DNA of 64,000 nt from Diplonema papillatum (lineage: Eukaryota; Euglenozoa; Diplonemea; Diplonemida; Diplonemidae). The notes beneath the pieces are model-generated. The model ran no database searches. It had not been told where the DNA came from and saw nothing but the letters and a program-made list of their open reading frames with translations. The position numbers were made by a program, and so were the translations under genes. The stretch lies in the NCBI GenBank assembly GCA_030068145.1, contig JAPJBO010000125.1:124001-188000 (forward strand). The letters run 5' to 3'. How positions within the stretch are numbered: position 1 is the first letter of the stretch; every line of letters starts with the position of its first letter. Shown one piece after another: positions 32,548-44,663 of the stretch.

Positions 32548-33495
32548 GGCGTGTGTTTGTTTGTACGTGCCGGCCAAAAAAAAAAAAAAAAAAACGCCGG
32601 TGATACGCTGTCAAACCCAGCTACAAAGTGCAGGCGCGTCTCTTACATCCGCGATGCGCATGACAGCATGACAGTATCCATTCAGAGGTTCTCCACTCAC
32701 GTCACAGAAAAAGCTGTAGCAAGGCCAATCGTCTAACCAAATCTGAGCACTTGGAGGCCAACAACTGTAAACCTTCCCTTTTACTGCAAGCGGACACACA
32801 TAAATTTGAAATTTTCAAATCTAGCTATCTGGCGAACCACCTACCCCGCTTTTCTGGGGAAAGCGATAGGGGCCCCCTATCCAGGACGTTTTATCTACGT
32901 ACTTTCGAATGAAACAGAATTTTCCGAGTATCCAACGGAAATGAGCGGTTTTCTCGCGTCGGTCTCACTAGCCGGGGAACAGGTATCCGGGGGTTTTTGA
33001 TGCTCGTTCGAAGCTGGACCCGCGCCTCATCCTGTGCGTTCTTAACCCCTCGAATGCTTTGAGCGGGGGGTATTTTGAAAGTGGACCGGCAGCAGAATAA
33101 GCAGGCCTTCATGAAATGCTGGCTGGACCGAAGAAGCGGTCTTTGTCTGCGGAGTGCAGGCTGAAACGTAGTGTCTTTGTTCAAGACACAGCCGGTGTGC
33201 ACGACACTGCGCAGGCGCAAGCTCTCTGAACCTTGAACGTTGCAGATTCTGCTTTACTGTTACATGCCGGACGATCGAGTCTGTGGAACGGACACCGCCG
33301 GGCGGCTGTTCGACAACCTCAGCACGCTAAGAGAATGGCTGAAACCGGCTGGCGACGCGCCATTCCTAGTTGTGTCAAGGTGAGACTAGGCGAAGTGTCG
33401 CACGCCACCTGTCTTCCCAGCTTTTCCCGGCAGACGACCGGCTTCTCTTGAACAACACCGGTGTGCGTTGTGTGTGTGTATGAGCGTACAGCTCT

Positions 33496-36400
33496 TTACT
33501 CTTGAAAACCGCCCATGGGTGTCGCGTCCATTTCTACTTGTCCGAAGGCGTCTATCTGCTCGCCACCAAACTGCGCTTCCTCACCGAGGGCCATGGAGTG
33601 CACGCCGAAGGCTTCCATGTCCTGGCCCATGTGACTCATGCGAGATACACGGTGTCCCCCGAAGCCTGTGCCAACGGGGGTGCCTACGTCCATTCCTTCG
33701 TTGGCGTTCTCCTGCCGGTCCAGCGCGTTGTTTTCGTTTTGTTGCATCGCGAAGAGGTCGTTCTTATTCAGCTGCTGCGGCCTATTCAGCGCATCCTCGT
33801 CCATGTCCAACGCCTGCTTGCGCGGCAGAAAATGACACATCCTCCGTAAGCCATCGCTGACGTGACCTGCCGTGTGGTGCAAGGGCGTTCGCTAGGAGAG
33901 CCTGAGACAGGAAGGACACATACTTCACTTTGTTTGTGCGTGTCGGCTGTTCGACTTATCATCTCATCGGGTCGGCAATTCTGCTCTCATCTACTAGAAG
34001 ATGCTGTCTCTTGGCATGTTGACAACAGCACACATGCAACCCCAATTTACTCTGCTGTTTAGGCTTGTGTTCAGGCTTGTGTTCGGTGTCAACAAGCAAA
34101 GGCAAGGGATGAGGAATGAGCAGATGCATACGTCCTTGGAGCCACATGATGTCATAGCAGTAGCAGGTCAACAGCGTCTCGACAGCGGCTGTTATCGGAG
34201 CGAAAAACGCGGAAGAAACGACGTAAGACGCGAAGGCAGCTAGTACGGCTGGTACGGTGCCCGTAGCTACCTCGCTCTCGACGCCGTGCCGCAGCAGCTG
34301 CCACGCTATGAGGGTGCTTACCGCAACTATGCAGCCTTTGGTCATGACCAGCACAGTATCTATGGCGAACATAAGAACCATTCCCTTCGGCAACCGGTCG
34401 AGGAGTACCTGCTTGTTCTTTACTGTAAAAGGACAATGCTGCAAGGTTGTCGTGGAGGAATGTAGAGAGAGAGACGAGTTAGAGTGCAGGGACCATCTCT
34501 CCGAGGAGTATCCGGTCGCCCCACTACATGTAGATGAACTGCGTTTTCTGGCTAACGTACGCTTCAGACAATGCGCGCTTCCGCCGACCTCCGGCAGTGG
34601 TGAGCTCCCAGAAGAGAATCCCTTCTGGGTAGAGTCCCCCCGCCTGGCTACAAGCGATAGACTAGACTAGACTAGACTAGACTAGACTAGACTAGACTAG
34701 ACTAGACTAGCAAAACTGCGGGGTGCAGAATCCTCAAACGACGGTTTAAAGAGCAAAAAAACGAAGTTGGCCGAAAATCAGAAGCTTCATACCAGACGAG
34801 TATAGCTGGAAGTGGCAACAAAGCTGTTCATCCACCGGGGACACATCGCGATCGGGTCTGGGCAGAGCGGCGGCTGCTCGTCGCCCAATATCGCGAGCAG
34901 GATATACGTCGTTTTGCTGAAACGGTGCAGAACGCGGCTGAGGCTGCCAACGACGCAATCCATGAGGCAGCCGCACATCGCAGCTCCCCCCGTCTGCGCG
35001 GTGCGCATCGGGCCCTCGCAGATCCGGAATGCCGTGCGGATCGGTGCCACCACTGCGATAGCGACGGTGCCAAACGCGAGGCTACCCGCGCTTTTGAGCG
35101 TGAGAAGAGACGCGTACAGAATACCCGGTTGCTGTGGGTCGAAAGGGTGTGGATGAGAAACGAATCGTGAGGGAGGGGTCCGTCGGTGTATACAGTCCGC
35201 ATACTACGAGCGACTAGTATCGATCAAAATCCGGGGATCGTTCCCTCCTTTCAACGAATGAACGGGGGATGGCAAATGCTGCAATTCCTTTCGACCTCCG
35301 ACTCTTACCAACGCATCGGTTTTATTTTAGCCCTCTCTCACATCTTCGTATGTTTTATTTTCCATCTCTGCGATAACGTTTAAAAGAGGCCCCCGGAAGA
35401 TATTTAGCCTTGGCAGAGGAACGAAGACCCGCAGATTAGCTCAAAATGCATGTACACTCCGTTCGAAATTCCTCAACAGACCCTGCGATTGCCTGCCTAC
35501 TCTCCACTACAATTTCCCGCACGTGCATTTGCAACCCCAACCGGTGGCTTTTTTTGGTGGCAGTTCTGGGTTACCTGTCCGAGGAACCTGCAGCAGGATC
35601 CTTCAACGCCCGAGGCTAGCTTTACGTAAAAGAAATCAGGGTTTGACACGGATACCTGCGCGGGAACCGTGCGGTTGGGCTCGAAGTAAGAGAAGACGGC
35701 GCAGAAGCTGCTTGTCATGTAGATGAAAGCATGGATGAACCCCATCCACCATGCCCAAGCGATGATGACGTACGATATCAGCTTGCTGTTGTCGGCGAGG
35801 GCCAGGTGGGAAGGGATGTCGGACTCCTTGACGTTGGTGCAGAGGTCAATGATGGTCAAGTAGCACCAAGCGCTCATCGGAAGCATCCAAAACAGAGCCC
35901 CAAATGAGAGAAACAACCCTTCGTAGACTCCAACCAGTGTGCTGGCCTCCTCTACCAAGAGCCGAGCTTCGTAAAAGCTGCACCCGTTTACGCATACAAT
36001 CAGCAGACCAACGCCTATGATCGCAACCCCTGCGTAAGCCAACCCCTTCCACCAATCAGAATACTCGTCGCCAGCGTCTACCGTCGTTGACTCCAACTGT
36101 GTATGTGTGTTTATATTAAGGTTGGCTTAAAAGTTGGCGAAGCGAAGTGGAGCCCCCTTGTCACTTTCGCCACTCGGTTGAGAGCTGTTGACATTTTGCT
36201 TGTGGGTCGTGTAAAAGGCGGGGCGGGATCCTTCGGGGGACGAAAAGAACGTGGGACGTTGCCGGCTTCTTCAGCCGGCATTCGGCAAAACTTCTGCTTT
36301 CAACTCGCGGTGATATAGTAGCTGATCTTTGCACAGGCGGCACATCAATGAGCTTTGCGGACTATAGGCCATGCGAGCACCCGTCATGGTTGGCTCCAGG

Positions 36401-39400
36401 GCCACAGTTTCAGATGGGGGGGGAAGCTGTAAGCCCTTCATCCAATTCAAGCTACTCCTTGCTTCCGTAGTTGCTGTACAGTATAATATTAGCCGGAGAT
36501 TTTTATTGTCCTTCTAAGACTAGCGTCTTTTACGACCAATTTGACAAAACGAAGACATGTTGTTCACGGCTGCGTATTCTTGCTGGCAGACTAATATGAC
36601 AGTACGTGCGCTCGGCTAAGGCCGGCGCGGGGCGAGACTGGAGGCAGCAGTTAAAGTTCGGGAAACAGTAAAGTTCGGGCGAAGCTAAGTTCCGGCGATG
36701 CTAAGTTTGGGTGATGCAAATTTCTGGTGACCAAAGTTCAGGCGAAGCAAAGTTCGGGCGCAGCTGAGTTCGGGCGAAGCAAAGTTCCAGCGAACCAAAC
36801 CGGGTGAAGCTAGGTGGTGAAGCAAAGCAAAGTTCGGGTTCTGGTGATGCTGACTCGACCCCCGACTCCGTTTCCCGTGGTGATACTGAGAAACTCCGCA
36901 AAAAACGCAGGTTTCGCGCGCATTAGACCCCGAAACCCAACAAACCTCGAAAACAATCTTCGACCGGAAAAGTGTGAGGGGCGGGTTCGAACCCGGGCCG
37001 ACCGGCCTGAAGGCCGGCGCCCGCTCACTCTGCCACCCCTGTGCATTTTGCCAGGAGGAAAAAAAGCTTGCTCTGCGCTATTATCTAGTCCAAAAAACAA
37101 TACAGTTTCATAATTGTGCAAGAAAAGCCGGGTTGGCTCGAATAGAGGCTATTCACATTGCATGTTCATAGGACCTCCAGTCTCGAAAAAACGGCGTACC
37201 GAGCGGCCGTACTGGAGAAACCCAGCTATCAGTGCAGCGAACAGGATGAAGAAGAGGCAGGCCGACTTGGCTAGCAAAGCGTAGGCGCACGATAGTGTCG
37301 ACGTACGCACCGGCAGCACGAAGACGACAAACGTGGCGTATGCCACACAGCACGCGAGAGTGATGCCGAGCACGGGCTCTGATTTAGTCATCTCAGCGGC
37401 GCCGACGAACGGCCATTCGGAAAACAAGTTGTAAGACAGAACGGCTTCGATACGATCCTGTTTTGTTGGAGTAGATTTGCTTTCCGGGCTATGCTGGTAA
37501 AGGGGGGATTGCAAGAACGTGCTTGGAATGGATATGTGCTTAACACCGCACTGGTCCCGTCTGCGCCGTGGTTCGGTCCTTTAAGCCACGGACACATAGG
37601 GTCGAATATAATAACAGTTATTTGACACGCGTCTGGCTGTCTAAAAACATGACCACTATTTGATACTGCTACCCGGAGCTTTTATTTGGCGTTGATTGTG
37701 GTTTAGAGGTTCGGTGTTTTAGGGTCTCCGGTTGACCATTGAGGCTGTGAGGCGGGTAGTATGAGGGTAGTAGGTAGTTTGCTTATACACTTTAACTACG
37801 GCTAGCCATGTTTGTAAGTGTTGCGACCGACACCAAGAAGAAATTCGCTTTGAATTTAGTCTTGGGCCCCCCACGCGCATGCAGGGTTGCCATGCAGCTC
37901 GTATCGGTCTGTAATATGCGTTTTTACTTCCGTTGGGTTGAGGAGGACGTGCGGTGGGGAGGGTCGGGCCTTTTTTTATTATCGACAAATCGAAGAATAA
38001 CACAGGTGTTCTTTTTCGACCCCCCCCTTTACCAAGCGCAAATCGAATAATAGCACAGGTGTTATTATTCGACCCCCCCCCTAGGGCTATGATGGCAAGT
38101 AAACGGAAACGTTTCCCGTTTCCGTTTCCGTTTCCGTTTCCGTTTCCATACTTTCAAGGAAACGGCGTTTCCTTATTTGGGAAACGGCTGCTGCAGATTG
38201 CAGTGTGTAAGGTGACCACACCTCGGATGGGCGGGGGGAAAACTTTTTAGGGGTGTTTCCCAACGAGCCAGCAAAACAAATTTATCTGTGCAAACGCTGT
38301 CTCCGAAGTAGTCCCGAACTGCGCGGTCCTTCGTAGTGGTGGAAACCAAGTACTCAGAGAATTGGGCCTGGAGACCTCCCCGTAAGGTTTTCGTACAACA
38401 AGGTTCGTATGCGCGACAGTCTTTTCGGTTTTGGCTGCAAGTTGACACACCCTGTCGGGGATGTGAGCAGCCTCAGAAGCTTGAGTTAAAAAAGCGGGTG
38501 ACACACCCGCTTTTCGGGTGTGACTCGGGCACCCTCTTGACGCTCCAACTTCTGGGGCTGGACCTCACCGTGTAGTATTCCCTGGTGGTGTTAGCGTGGT
38601 TTGTGGGTAGCCTGCAAAACCAAGGAGCCGTTTCCGTTTCCGTTTCCGTTTCCGTTTCCATGTTTTGGAAAAAACGGATGGAAACGCGTTTACTTGCCAA
38701 CATAGCCGGCCCCCCCCCCCTTTACCAAGCGCAATCTGACCCTGACGTAGATCGGCCGAGGTTTAACAGAGACACTGCGCCAGCCGACAGCCAACCCGGC
38801 CGCCGTGCTCGTTTAGTTGTTGCCCTTCTTGACATGTTGTCCAAGGGAACCCTGGGCAAAATCCACTGGACGCCTTACTAATACCACGGTTTTCACCCTA
38901 AAACTAACTCCCCCCCGGAAGGGCCAGTGACTAAAAAAACGGCTAATAAACCGCGTTTGGCACGATTTCAAACTGGCATTTGGCTGACGTTGCCCTACAG
39001 ACAGATAGGAGAATCATCACAGGAGATGAAAACACAAGGATGCGATTTCTGTGAGGCAGGACCCTGTATTACTCCGGTTCGTCACTTTCGCATGCTGAAG
39101 TTGTCATCGTCGTAGGTGTCGAACGGTCGAACCCCCAGGCCTACACAGTCTGACCCAGCCTGCAGCAAGTGACTGATGCGGGATGACAGACACTTCTATG
39201 CCTGCTACTCTGTAGACGTTTCTCAAGGGCTTAAAAAAACGCGTTTGGCAGGATTTGCCAAACGGCAAACGTTTGCAAACGGCAAACGTTTGCGACGTTT
39301 TTTTAAACACTGGGAAGGGCTGGGAAGGGCTGGGTGAAGTCGTCTTGTAGGTCAGTGGAAAGGCATACGGTGTCGACGGCATTTCTCGCGAAGCTCATGG

Positions 39401-39860
39401 GCACCTCAGGGACGCATCGCCGATACAGCTCGACGGTGCTGTAAACGACGGCGTACGAGGGCGGGATGGTGGCATTGTGCCAAATAGAGGTGGCGTTGGC
39501 TGTATCTGCGTATCCCTGCACGGTCGTCAATGTGCTCCAGTTTGCGTAGTACGGGCAAGCCTCGACACACACGGCGAAGTCGTCTCTCGGCCCAGACAGC
39601 GGGTACCACAGCTTGTCCCGCCCCAGCCACTCGGCTTCTGTTATTCCAGAAGGTGCCGCGCCTGTCGCGCAGTACTCTCCACGAAAGTCAACCCCTCTTT
39701 CCAGCAGGTCCGCGTTGCTGTCGCGAGCGCCAATGACGGTCACCCCAGCCAGCCCGCACGTAAGGCCTGCGAACAAGAGCAGGCACGGCACGTCGGCGCA
39801 ACCCCTCGCGCGGGTGTACACATACTGCTTCTGCGGATCGGGAAAGACGAAGAAATTCAT
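33496..39860 (-). CDS. choline transporter-like protein (SLC44/CTL family)
   Basis: Exons read: 39860-about 39311 (ATG; RARGCADVP, first membrane helix, extracellular loop with CVEACPYY), about 37400-37200 (two helices), 36096-35575 (three helices, GALFWMLPMSAWCYLTI), 35131-about 34800 (SAGSLAFGTVAIAVV, then the Cys-rich CGCLMDCVVG...TTYILLAI block), 34423-34132 (IDTVLVMTKGC; FFAPITAAVETLLTCY) and 33866-33496 (hydrophilic Gln/Met/Gly tail). Order and motifs match SLC44, plasma-membrane or organelle carriers of choline or ethanolamine. 36096-35575|35131 and 34132|33866 join in frame; the join into 34423 does not, so a small exon near 34430-34790 is missing, and more may be missing between 37.5 and 39.3 kb. 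Introns are full of short mobile elements. Confidence 0.85.
34464..34527 (+). repeat. interspersed repeat R3, truncated copy 3
   Basis: GAGAGAGAGACGAGTTAGAG to CCGGTCGCCCCACTAC matches the first 65 bases of the copies at 12776 and 21214; the second half is missing. It lies in an SLC44 intron. Confidence 0.85.
34658..34712. repeat. (ACTAG)n pentanucleotide microsatellite
   Basis: About eleven exact copies of GACTA/ACTAG in an SLC44 intron. Confidence 0.93.
36601..37189 (+). mobile_element. composite repeat R2, copy 3
   Basis: Same order as the copy at 21794: the leader, CGAGACTGGAGG (36633-36644), a short AAGTTCGGGC array, the GACTCCGTTTCCCG block, the tRNA-like segment on the minus strand (36975-37040) and CCTCCAGTCTCG (37174-37185). 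Its right end lies some 10 bases from a likely SLC44 donor (GTACGC at about 37195). Confidence 0.78.
36975..37040 (-). other. tRNA-like pol III segment in R2 copy 3
   Basis: GGGGTGGCAGAGTGAGCGGG and GGGTTCGAACCCGC read on the minus strand, with the same palindromic pseudo-anticodon arm as the other two copies. Confidence 0.6.
37599..38081. mobile_element. inverted-repeat element R5 (~480 bp) enclosing an R4 copy
   Basis: The left end GGGTCGAATATAATAACAG and right end GTTATTATTCGACCCCCC are near-complements. Inside lies R4 copy 2 (37691-37831) and CCCCTTTACCAAGCGCAAAT. There is no coding capacity, so it is non-autonomous. Bounds are set from the two ends only. Confidence 0.5.
37691..37831 (+). 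repeat. interspersed repeat R4, copy 2
   Basis: Nearly the same as 15664-15801; one extra GTT before TGCTTATACACTTTAACTAC. Confidence 0.85.
38085..38707. mobile_element. inverted-repeat element R6 (~620 bp) with TTTCCG arrays
   Basis: The left end GGCTATGATGGCAAGTAAAC and right end GTTTACTTGCCAACATAGCC differ at one base as complements. (TTTCCG)n arrays lie inside each end (38111-38147 and 38628-38658), in the same direction, and a hairpin AAGCGGGTG-ACAC-ACCCGCTT lies near 38491-38514. It is non-coding and sits in an SLC44 intron next to R5. Confidence 0.7.
39231..39306. mobile_element. 76-bp palindromic mini-element R7
   Basis: TTAAAAAAACG at the left and CGTTTTTTTAA at the right enclose alternating CAAACG and CGTTTG words, so almost the whole unit is self-complementary. 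A related piece (TAAAAAAACGGC...CGCGTTTGGCA) lies at about 38934-38970. It touches the end of the first SLC44 exon. Confidence 0.6.
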
Positions 39861-42667
39861 GGCCGCATCTCTTTCTTCTTGCGGTTCGCCTGCGATGCCC
39901 GCGTTTCAGCGTTTTGGAACAACATACCACGCTGTGGACATGCCAGTACAAAAAAGAAAGTTGGCAGCGTTGGAACCTGCCATGTAAAGATACAAAACAG
40001 GTCCTTCGCACACACACCCCAGCAAGAACTGAGGACCAGCCTGTGAGGGATCTGTCGGCAGTCCCGACAGAGTCTTCCAGCAAGAGCTGGAATACAGTGA
40101 CCAAGAGGCCACAACGAGCGAAGCTGTTATATGACAAGACCAAATTTGCTCCACGGCAAGAGCCGACAAGCAGACGTACTGAGAAAGACCGAAGAGTGGT
40201 CTGCAATCTTTCTCTACCAACGACTCACGTGAAAGGGGTACACGTGCTCAACGACGCCTTTTCTTTTTTGTGTGTGAAGCGTCGGCCGTAACCAGTTGGT
40301 TCCACGGCCGGCTTCAATGAAACCTAACCTGGCGCCAAAAAGGACGCAAAGGGCGCAACGCAAATGCGTGCAGCCATCTGGTGGTATGCAACCTCTGTTC
40401 TCGTGTCAGTGTTTCCGAAAAAGAGCGGGGCCTCGGGCCTTGCGCCCTGGGTTGCGAACTCGGTCAGAACGGGGCAAAGGAGCAAAGATGTGAAGCAGTT
40501 GGTAGTACAGGCCGCCTGGGCACGTCAAATGCGGCGGCTAAAGGCTAGTGCAGTGGTGTACACCGGGAGCTCCTGCGGCCTTTGCCCGCAGGAATCGGAG
40601 GAAACGGGGAACGAAACGTGATAGAGCCAACTCGTGAGGAATTATTTCATGTGACCAACTAACTATGACGAACCCACCAGCGTGTGTCCAAGATAGGGCG
40701 CTTTCTTGTTGCGACTCGAAAGTGTCGCTGATGGTTTAGTCACGACTCGATTTCCTCCAGTTGTCATGGTCTGGGTACCTTGAGTTCCGTTGCCGGCTCT
40801 CCTTCGTTTTTGCACGGGACGCTTGATCCCAATGTATCGCTCACTGCGAATCACTCATTTGAATGGCTTTGCGCGTGCTTTTTGCATGAAGAGCTTTTAA
40901 ACGACACGGAGGCAAAACAGCGCATAGCTGGTCTGCGGAGCAATCTCAAACTTTGAAAATAATGCATGGTAATCATCAAGCATTGCGGTCGGCAAGTGTA
41001 AACAAGACGGCGCCAATGCAACGGACCAACACACAGATATTCGTACTCCTGCGGGATTCGATTGGCAGAAAAGGTGCTTGCATGAAACGACTGACGGCAA
41101 CCCAGGTTGGCGTTGCGTGCGATCGCAAGCAGACTGAAGAAGAGAGAGAAAGAGAGATACGACTTCGAGTACACGGGACCGTCTTGCCGGGAAACTTCCG
41201 GTCCTCCTCACTTCGTCCCGCGGCATGGCCCGGGAATTGGCGTGCCCCAGGTCAGCTGTGGGGGCAGAGGCCAAATCTGCGGGTGCCACGGTAAGTTTAG
41301 ATACATCGATGTAATCGACAAATGACACAACCGGCGAAAGCAGCAGAAGGTGACGCATGGCATGATGAGCTGTACACTGGCACGTTGGTGGGGCAGGCCA
41401 TTGGACACAAGGTTTTGTGCTGGGACTTCCACACTTTCGCTGAGTGATGCGCTGGCGTCAACCGTGAAAGTTTCCACTACTTTTGAAGATTTGTGCAACC
41501 TTTGGAAAAGTCTGTTGAAAACTGGAAACCCTGGAAAATCTGGGCGCTTCCAAGTCCAGAACCCCAGAAGAGAAAAAAAACAATGTCAACGTTTGGTTGT
41601 GTGCTTGTTTCGCCACAGGTCTTTGCATTGCGCGCCGAGTTCTCTTCCGAGATGATCGACTCCTGGCAGCAGTGCACGGCTCGTCAGGATAGGCTGATCG
41701 AGCATAATTGAGTGGAAAAGCTAGACGTCCTGGTGAACAAACATCAACACGTCGCTTTGCACCCAAACAGAAAGAGAAGAGCAAGAACCACAAAACCCAA
41801 AGGAGCCTGGACATCTTGGAGGCCAGACGAGATCCACAGGTGTGACAGGGCGGGGCAGTCCCAGCCTGCATGTGTTCCCATAGTAAGTGCTGACCTTTTC
41901 CAAGCGGGTTTGCCATCTCTACGGGGAATCTTCCGGTCTCTTCGCTACGAATATGATTCACGCCCAGAAGGGGCCCAGACGAATCGACGGAGGTAGGAGA
42001 AAACCGGCCTCGCGTGGGGTTGCGCACTCGTCAGAGATATCCCCTCATCCTCTCGTCGAAATTGCTGACACCAACATTTATATTTGTGCATGCTTCTATG
42101 AACCTCGAACGACTTGGCAGATGAGCTGTTACACTCATTCTCGAGTGCTGCCGTTCCTTTTAGCTAAGCCAACGAAGAATAGTTTCAGTTACCCCCTTCC
42201 CACATCACACAATGGTACCGTGTCTACACAAAGAACAAGAATATTTCACAATCCAATGCAAGCCCCGACTCATCGTTCCGGAGACTTTCCCTTCAGAACG
42301 ATTGTGCCATTGACAATGAGAAAAGAAGTGCGTAGTTTTGTTACAGTTGTGAAGCAAACAGTGGGGGAAGGAGGGAGATGGAGCCGTTGTATCTGGATCT
42401 GCTTTTGGAGGGAGTGTGCGGGGTTACCTCCGTCGGTTGGGTAGTCGCCGTGCTATCTCCGGGTCCTTTGCTCGTTTTTCGAATCTCACCTCAAACCGTA
42501 TTATTCCCTACTCAGTTTCAAGCCATGCGACCGCACACCACGAAACATTCGCTATGACTGTCGCAAAGGAGGGAAGGGTGACGGCAGGCAACTACCTGCT
42601 GGGCCGTTGATTGCCTCGCGGGCGACATGCCGTGAACACCGTTCCTTCCTGGTAGGAATCCTTTTCG
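39861..42667. other. gene-poor stretch upstream of SLC44
   Basis: No recognisable gene in 2.8 kb. A diverged R3 copy lies at 41137-41240. Short open frames on both strands have no motif. Confidence 0.4.
41137..41240 (+). repeat. interspersed repeat R3, diverged copy 4
   Basis: GAAGAGAGAGAAAGAGAGAT, ACGACTTCGAGT, CGGGACCGTCTTGCCGGGAA and TTCCGGTCCTCCTCACTTCG follow the same order as R3 with many changes, so this is an older copy or a sister family. Confidence 0.5.
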
Positions 42668-42785
42668 TTGACCGCACTACCCTGAGCCCAAATCCTGGAC
42701 GTGGTTTCAGGTGGCAAATTTGGCAAATGATCATGATCAGAAGGTCCTACTCAGGCGGTTCAGTTTCCTCACACATTGCATGTGG
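42668..42785 (+). repeat. interspersed repeat R8, copy 2
   Basis: GTTGACCGCACTACCCTGAG...TGGACGTGGTTTCAGGTGGC...GGTCCTACTCAGGCGGTTCA...TTGCATGTGGC, close to 19453-19560 and 43531-43615. Confidence 0.78.
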
Positions 42786-43137
42786 CTAAAAAGAAAAAGA
42801 CTCAGCCTGTAAAAGCTGAACACTGTCGCGAAGGCGGACTCTTGCTGGGTCCGCGGAACCCTGCTACGCTTCTTTCGGTACGGTGCTTGACGCTGCTCCA
42901 TACACGTAGGCGAGGACCATCGATGCGTCGGGCTGTCCCCGATGTTACAGCTGCTCCAAAGCAGTAGCCGCCGACGTGCTTTGAAGTCTGAGGCCCCAAG
43001 GGTCACGGTGCAGTTGGTCCGTGCGATGCCACGAGATTCACTGACAACTTCGTCAGCGCAAAACAATCCCGCTCGGGACGCGCGTTTCCTTCTCAAAGGC
43101 TCGTTTCCGAACCTGTCTGCAAGCGTGGGGAAGCCGG

Positions 43138-44663
43138 TCACGGCGAAAGCGGCACGTTGTGCTTGAGGATGAAGTTGCCCATGCGTTGTACGGCCTCCTG
43201 CGCTTCAGGAATAAGCATGGTGAGCAAAGGGTACGAGTGGAAGCGACCCGACACAACGTCGAGCTCGGTTGTCACACCTTCTCCTTTTGCCTTGTCGTGT
43301 GCAGCGATAACGTCGTCATGCAGCATTTCGAACTCGTCAACAGTAAAGTAGATTGGAGGCAGCCCCTTGAACGAGGAAGACAGAGGCGAGAATCTCGGGT
43401 CCTCTGGATCGTTCTTTGCCCCCGTGGGCTGTCCCCTGATGTCTCGGTTGCCTACAATCATGTCCGCGATGTCAGCAAAGACCTGTCGGTGTTGGCAATT
43501 CGGAACGAAATCTGCCGCACCTGAAAGTCGACGTGGACTTGGTTTCAGGTGGCAAATTGGCAAATGAGCATGATCAGAAGGTTTGACTCGGGCGGTTCAG
43601 TTTCCTCATGCGGGTAAAAATACTCGACGCAGCTGCTTTGAGTTTCTAATGGAAGGGAGGAAATATAGAGGTAGAGGGGCAAATACAATACAAACACAAT
43701 CTGATTTGTTCTTCGCTTACCACCGTGTGTTGTTTTCTCACTCAGGACTTTCACCCGTTGTGTTTGTGTGATGTGTCGTGTAGGGGTAGACCCGCATGAT
43801 CTCACGTCCGTCAACACGTGGTTCGGTAGTTACAGCACTTGGGATCCCTTCTGTTCTTTGTCTGGCAGCATTTCCTTCCAAGCTGGCGCTGATGTAAACG
43901 AAAGAAGAAGGGGTAAACAGGCACGACATGCAGAACTGTCGCGCATGCACACGAGGGGTCCACGGGAATCGGTGAGGCCGACACGACGCGTTCCTTCTTG
44001 TTGAGGAGTTGAGGATAATCACGAAAGGTGCGAAAGGCAGACCTTCGGTTCCAGCCCGCGGAGCATGATGTCCTTCTCGAAGTTGGTCTTGTGAGACTTG
44101 CCCCTGACCTTGAGGTCGGTGTACGGAGAGATGCAGCACGCGCAGCCAGGCAGCGGCTTGCCAGCGTCCCGCAGAGCCTGCAGGGTGAGCAGCGTCAAGC
44201 CCCCTCCGGCCGAATCACCCGAAAAAGACACCAGCCGCGGCTCCGTTTTCTCCAACACCTTCTCGTACACTTTCACGGCGTCCTCGACCGCGGCAGGCAG
44301 CGGGTACTCCGGCGCAAGGCGGTACCGCACAGCCAGAGACATCCGGTCCGTGCTGCTGTTCAAGTACATGCAGAGCCCCGTCGCAATCTCCGGGGACCCG
44401 AAGATGTAAGCGCCGCCGTGGAAGTAGAGGTTGATGCCCTTCTCGGGGGGCTGTTGGCCGATTTCGAGGCAGACCTGGCCGTTGTAGTCGACCCTGCGCC
44501 GCCCGGACACGACTCCGAACGGGTCGGTCACCCGTCCGAACGCGTCGATGGCGCGCCGGGCTATCTTTATGGGCAGCGGCTTCAGCATCGAGGGGTGGTT
44601 CGTCACCGAAACGCGTCCCAGCAGCCAGTGGAGGCGCTTCAGCTGCTTCGACGTGGTCGCCAT
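43138..44663 (-). CDS. alpha/beta hydrolase, hormone-sensitive-lipase/arylacetamide-deacetylase type
   Basis: Exons 44663-44043 and 43482-43138, joined AAG|GTCTGC...GACAG|GTC; 321 residues in frame. Exon 1 has the oxyanion-hole motif HGGAY (HGGG in most relatives), RLAPEYPLPAA and the nucleophile elbow GDSAGGG. Exon 2 has GLPPIYFTVDEFEMLHDD, placing the catalytic Asp, and GRFHSYPLL, placing the His. Length and order fit the HSL family of carboxylesterases and lipases, which cleave ester bonds in small lipids. No signal peptide is seen. The substrate cannot be told. The intron carries the third R8 copy right at the exon 2 side. Confidence 0.88.
43531..43615 (+). repeat. interspersed repeat R8, copy 3
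   Basis: GGACTTGGTTTCAGGTGGCA, GCATGATCAGAAGGTTTGAC and CGGGCGGTTCAGTTTCCTCA match the second half of 42668-42785. It lies in the hydrolase intron about 50 bases from the acceptor. Confidence 0.75.

Larger units (their letters stand above)
31418..33495. other. gene-free stretch with small repeats
   Basis: No gene recognised in 2 kb. It holds a 66-bp inverted-repeat element (32374-32439), a TAGC-rich palindromic patch (32492-32547) and an A run (32576-32594). Confidence 0.4.
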
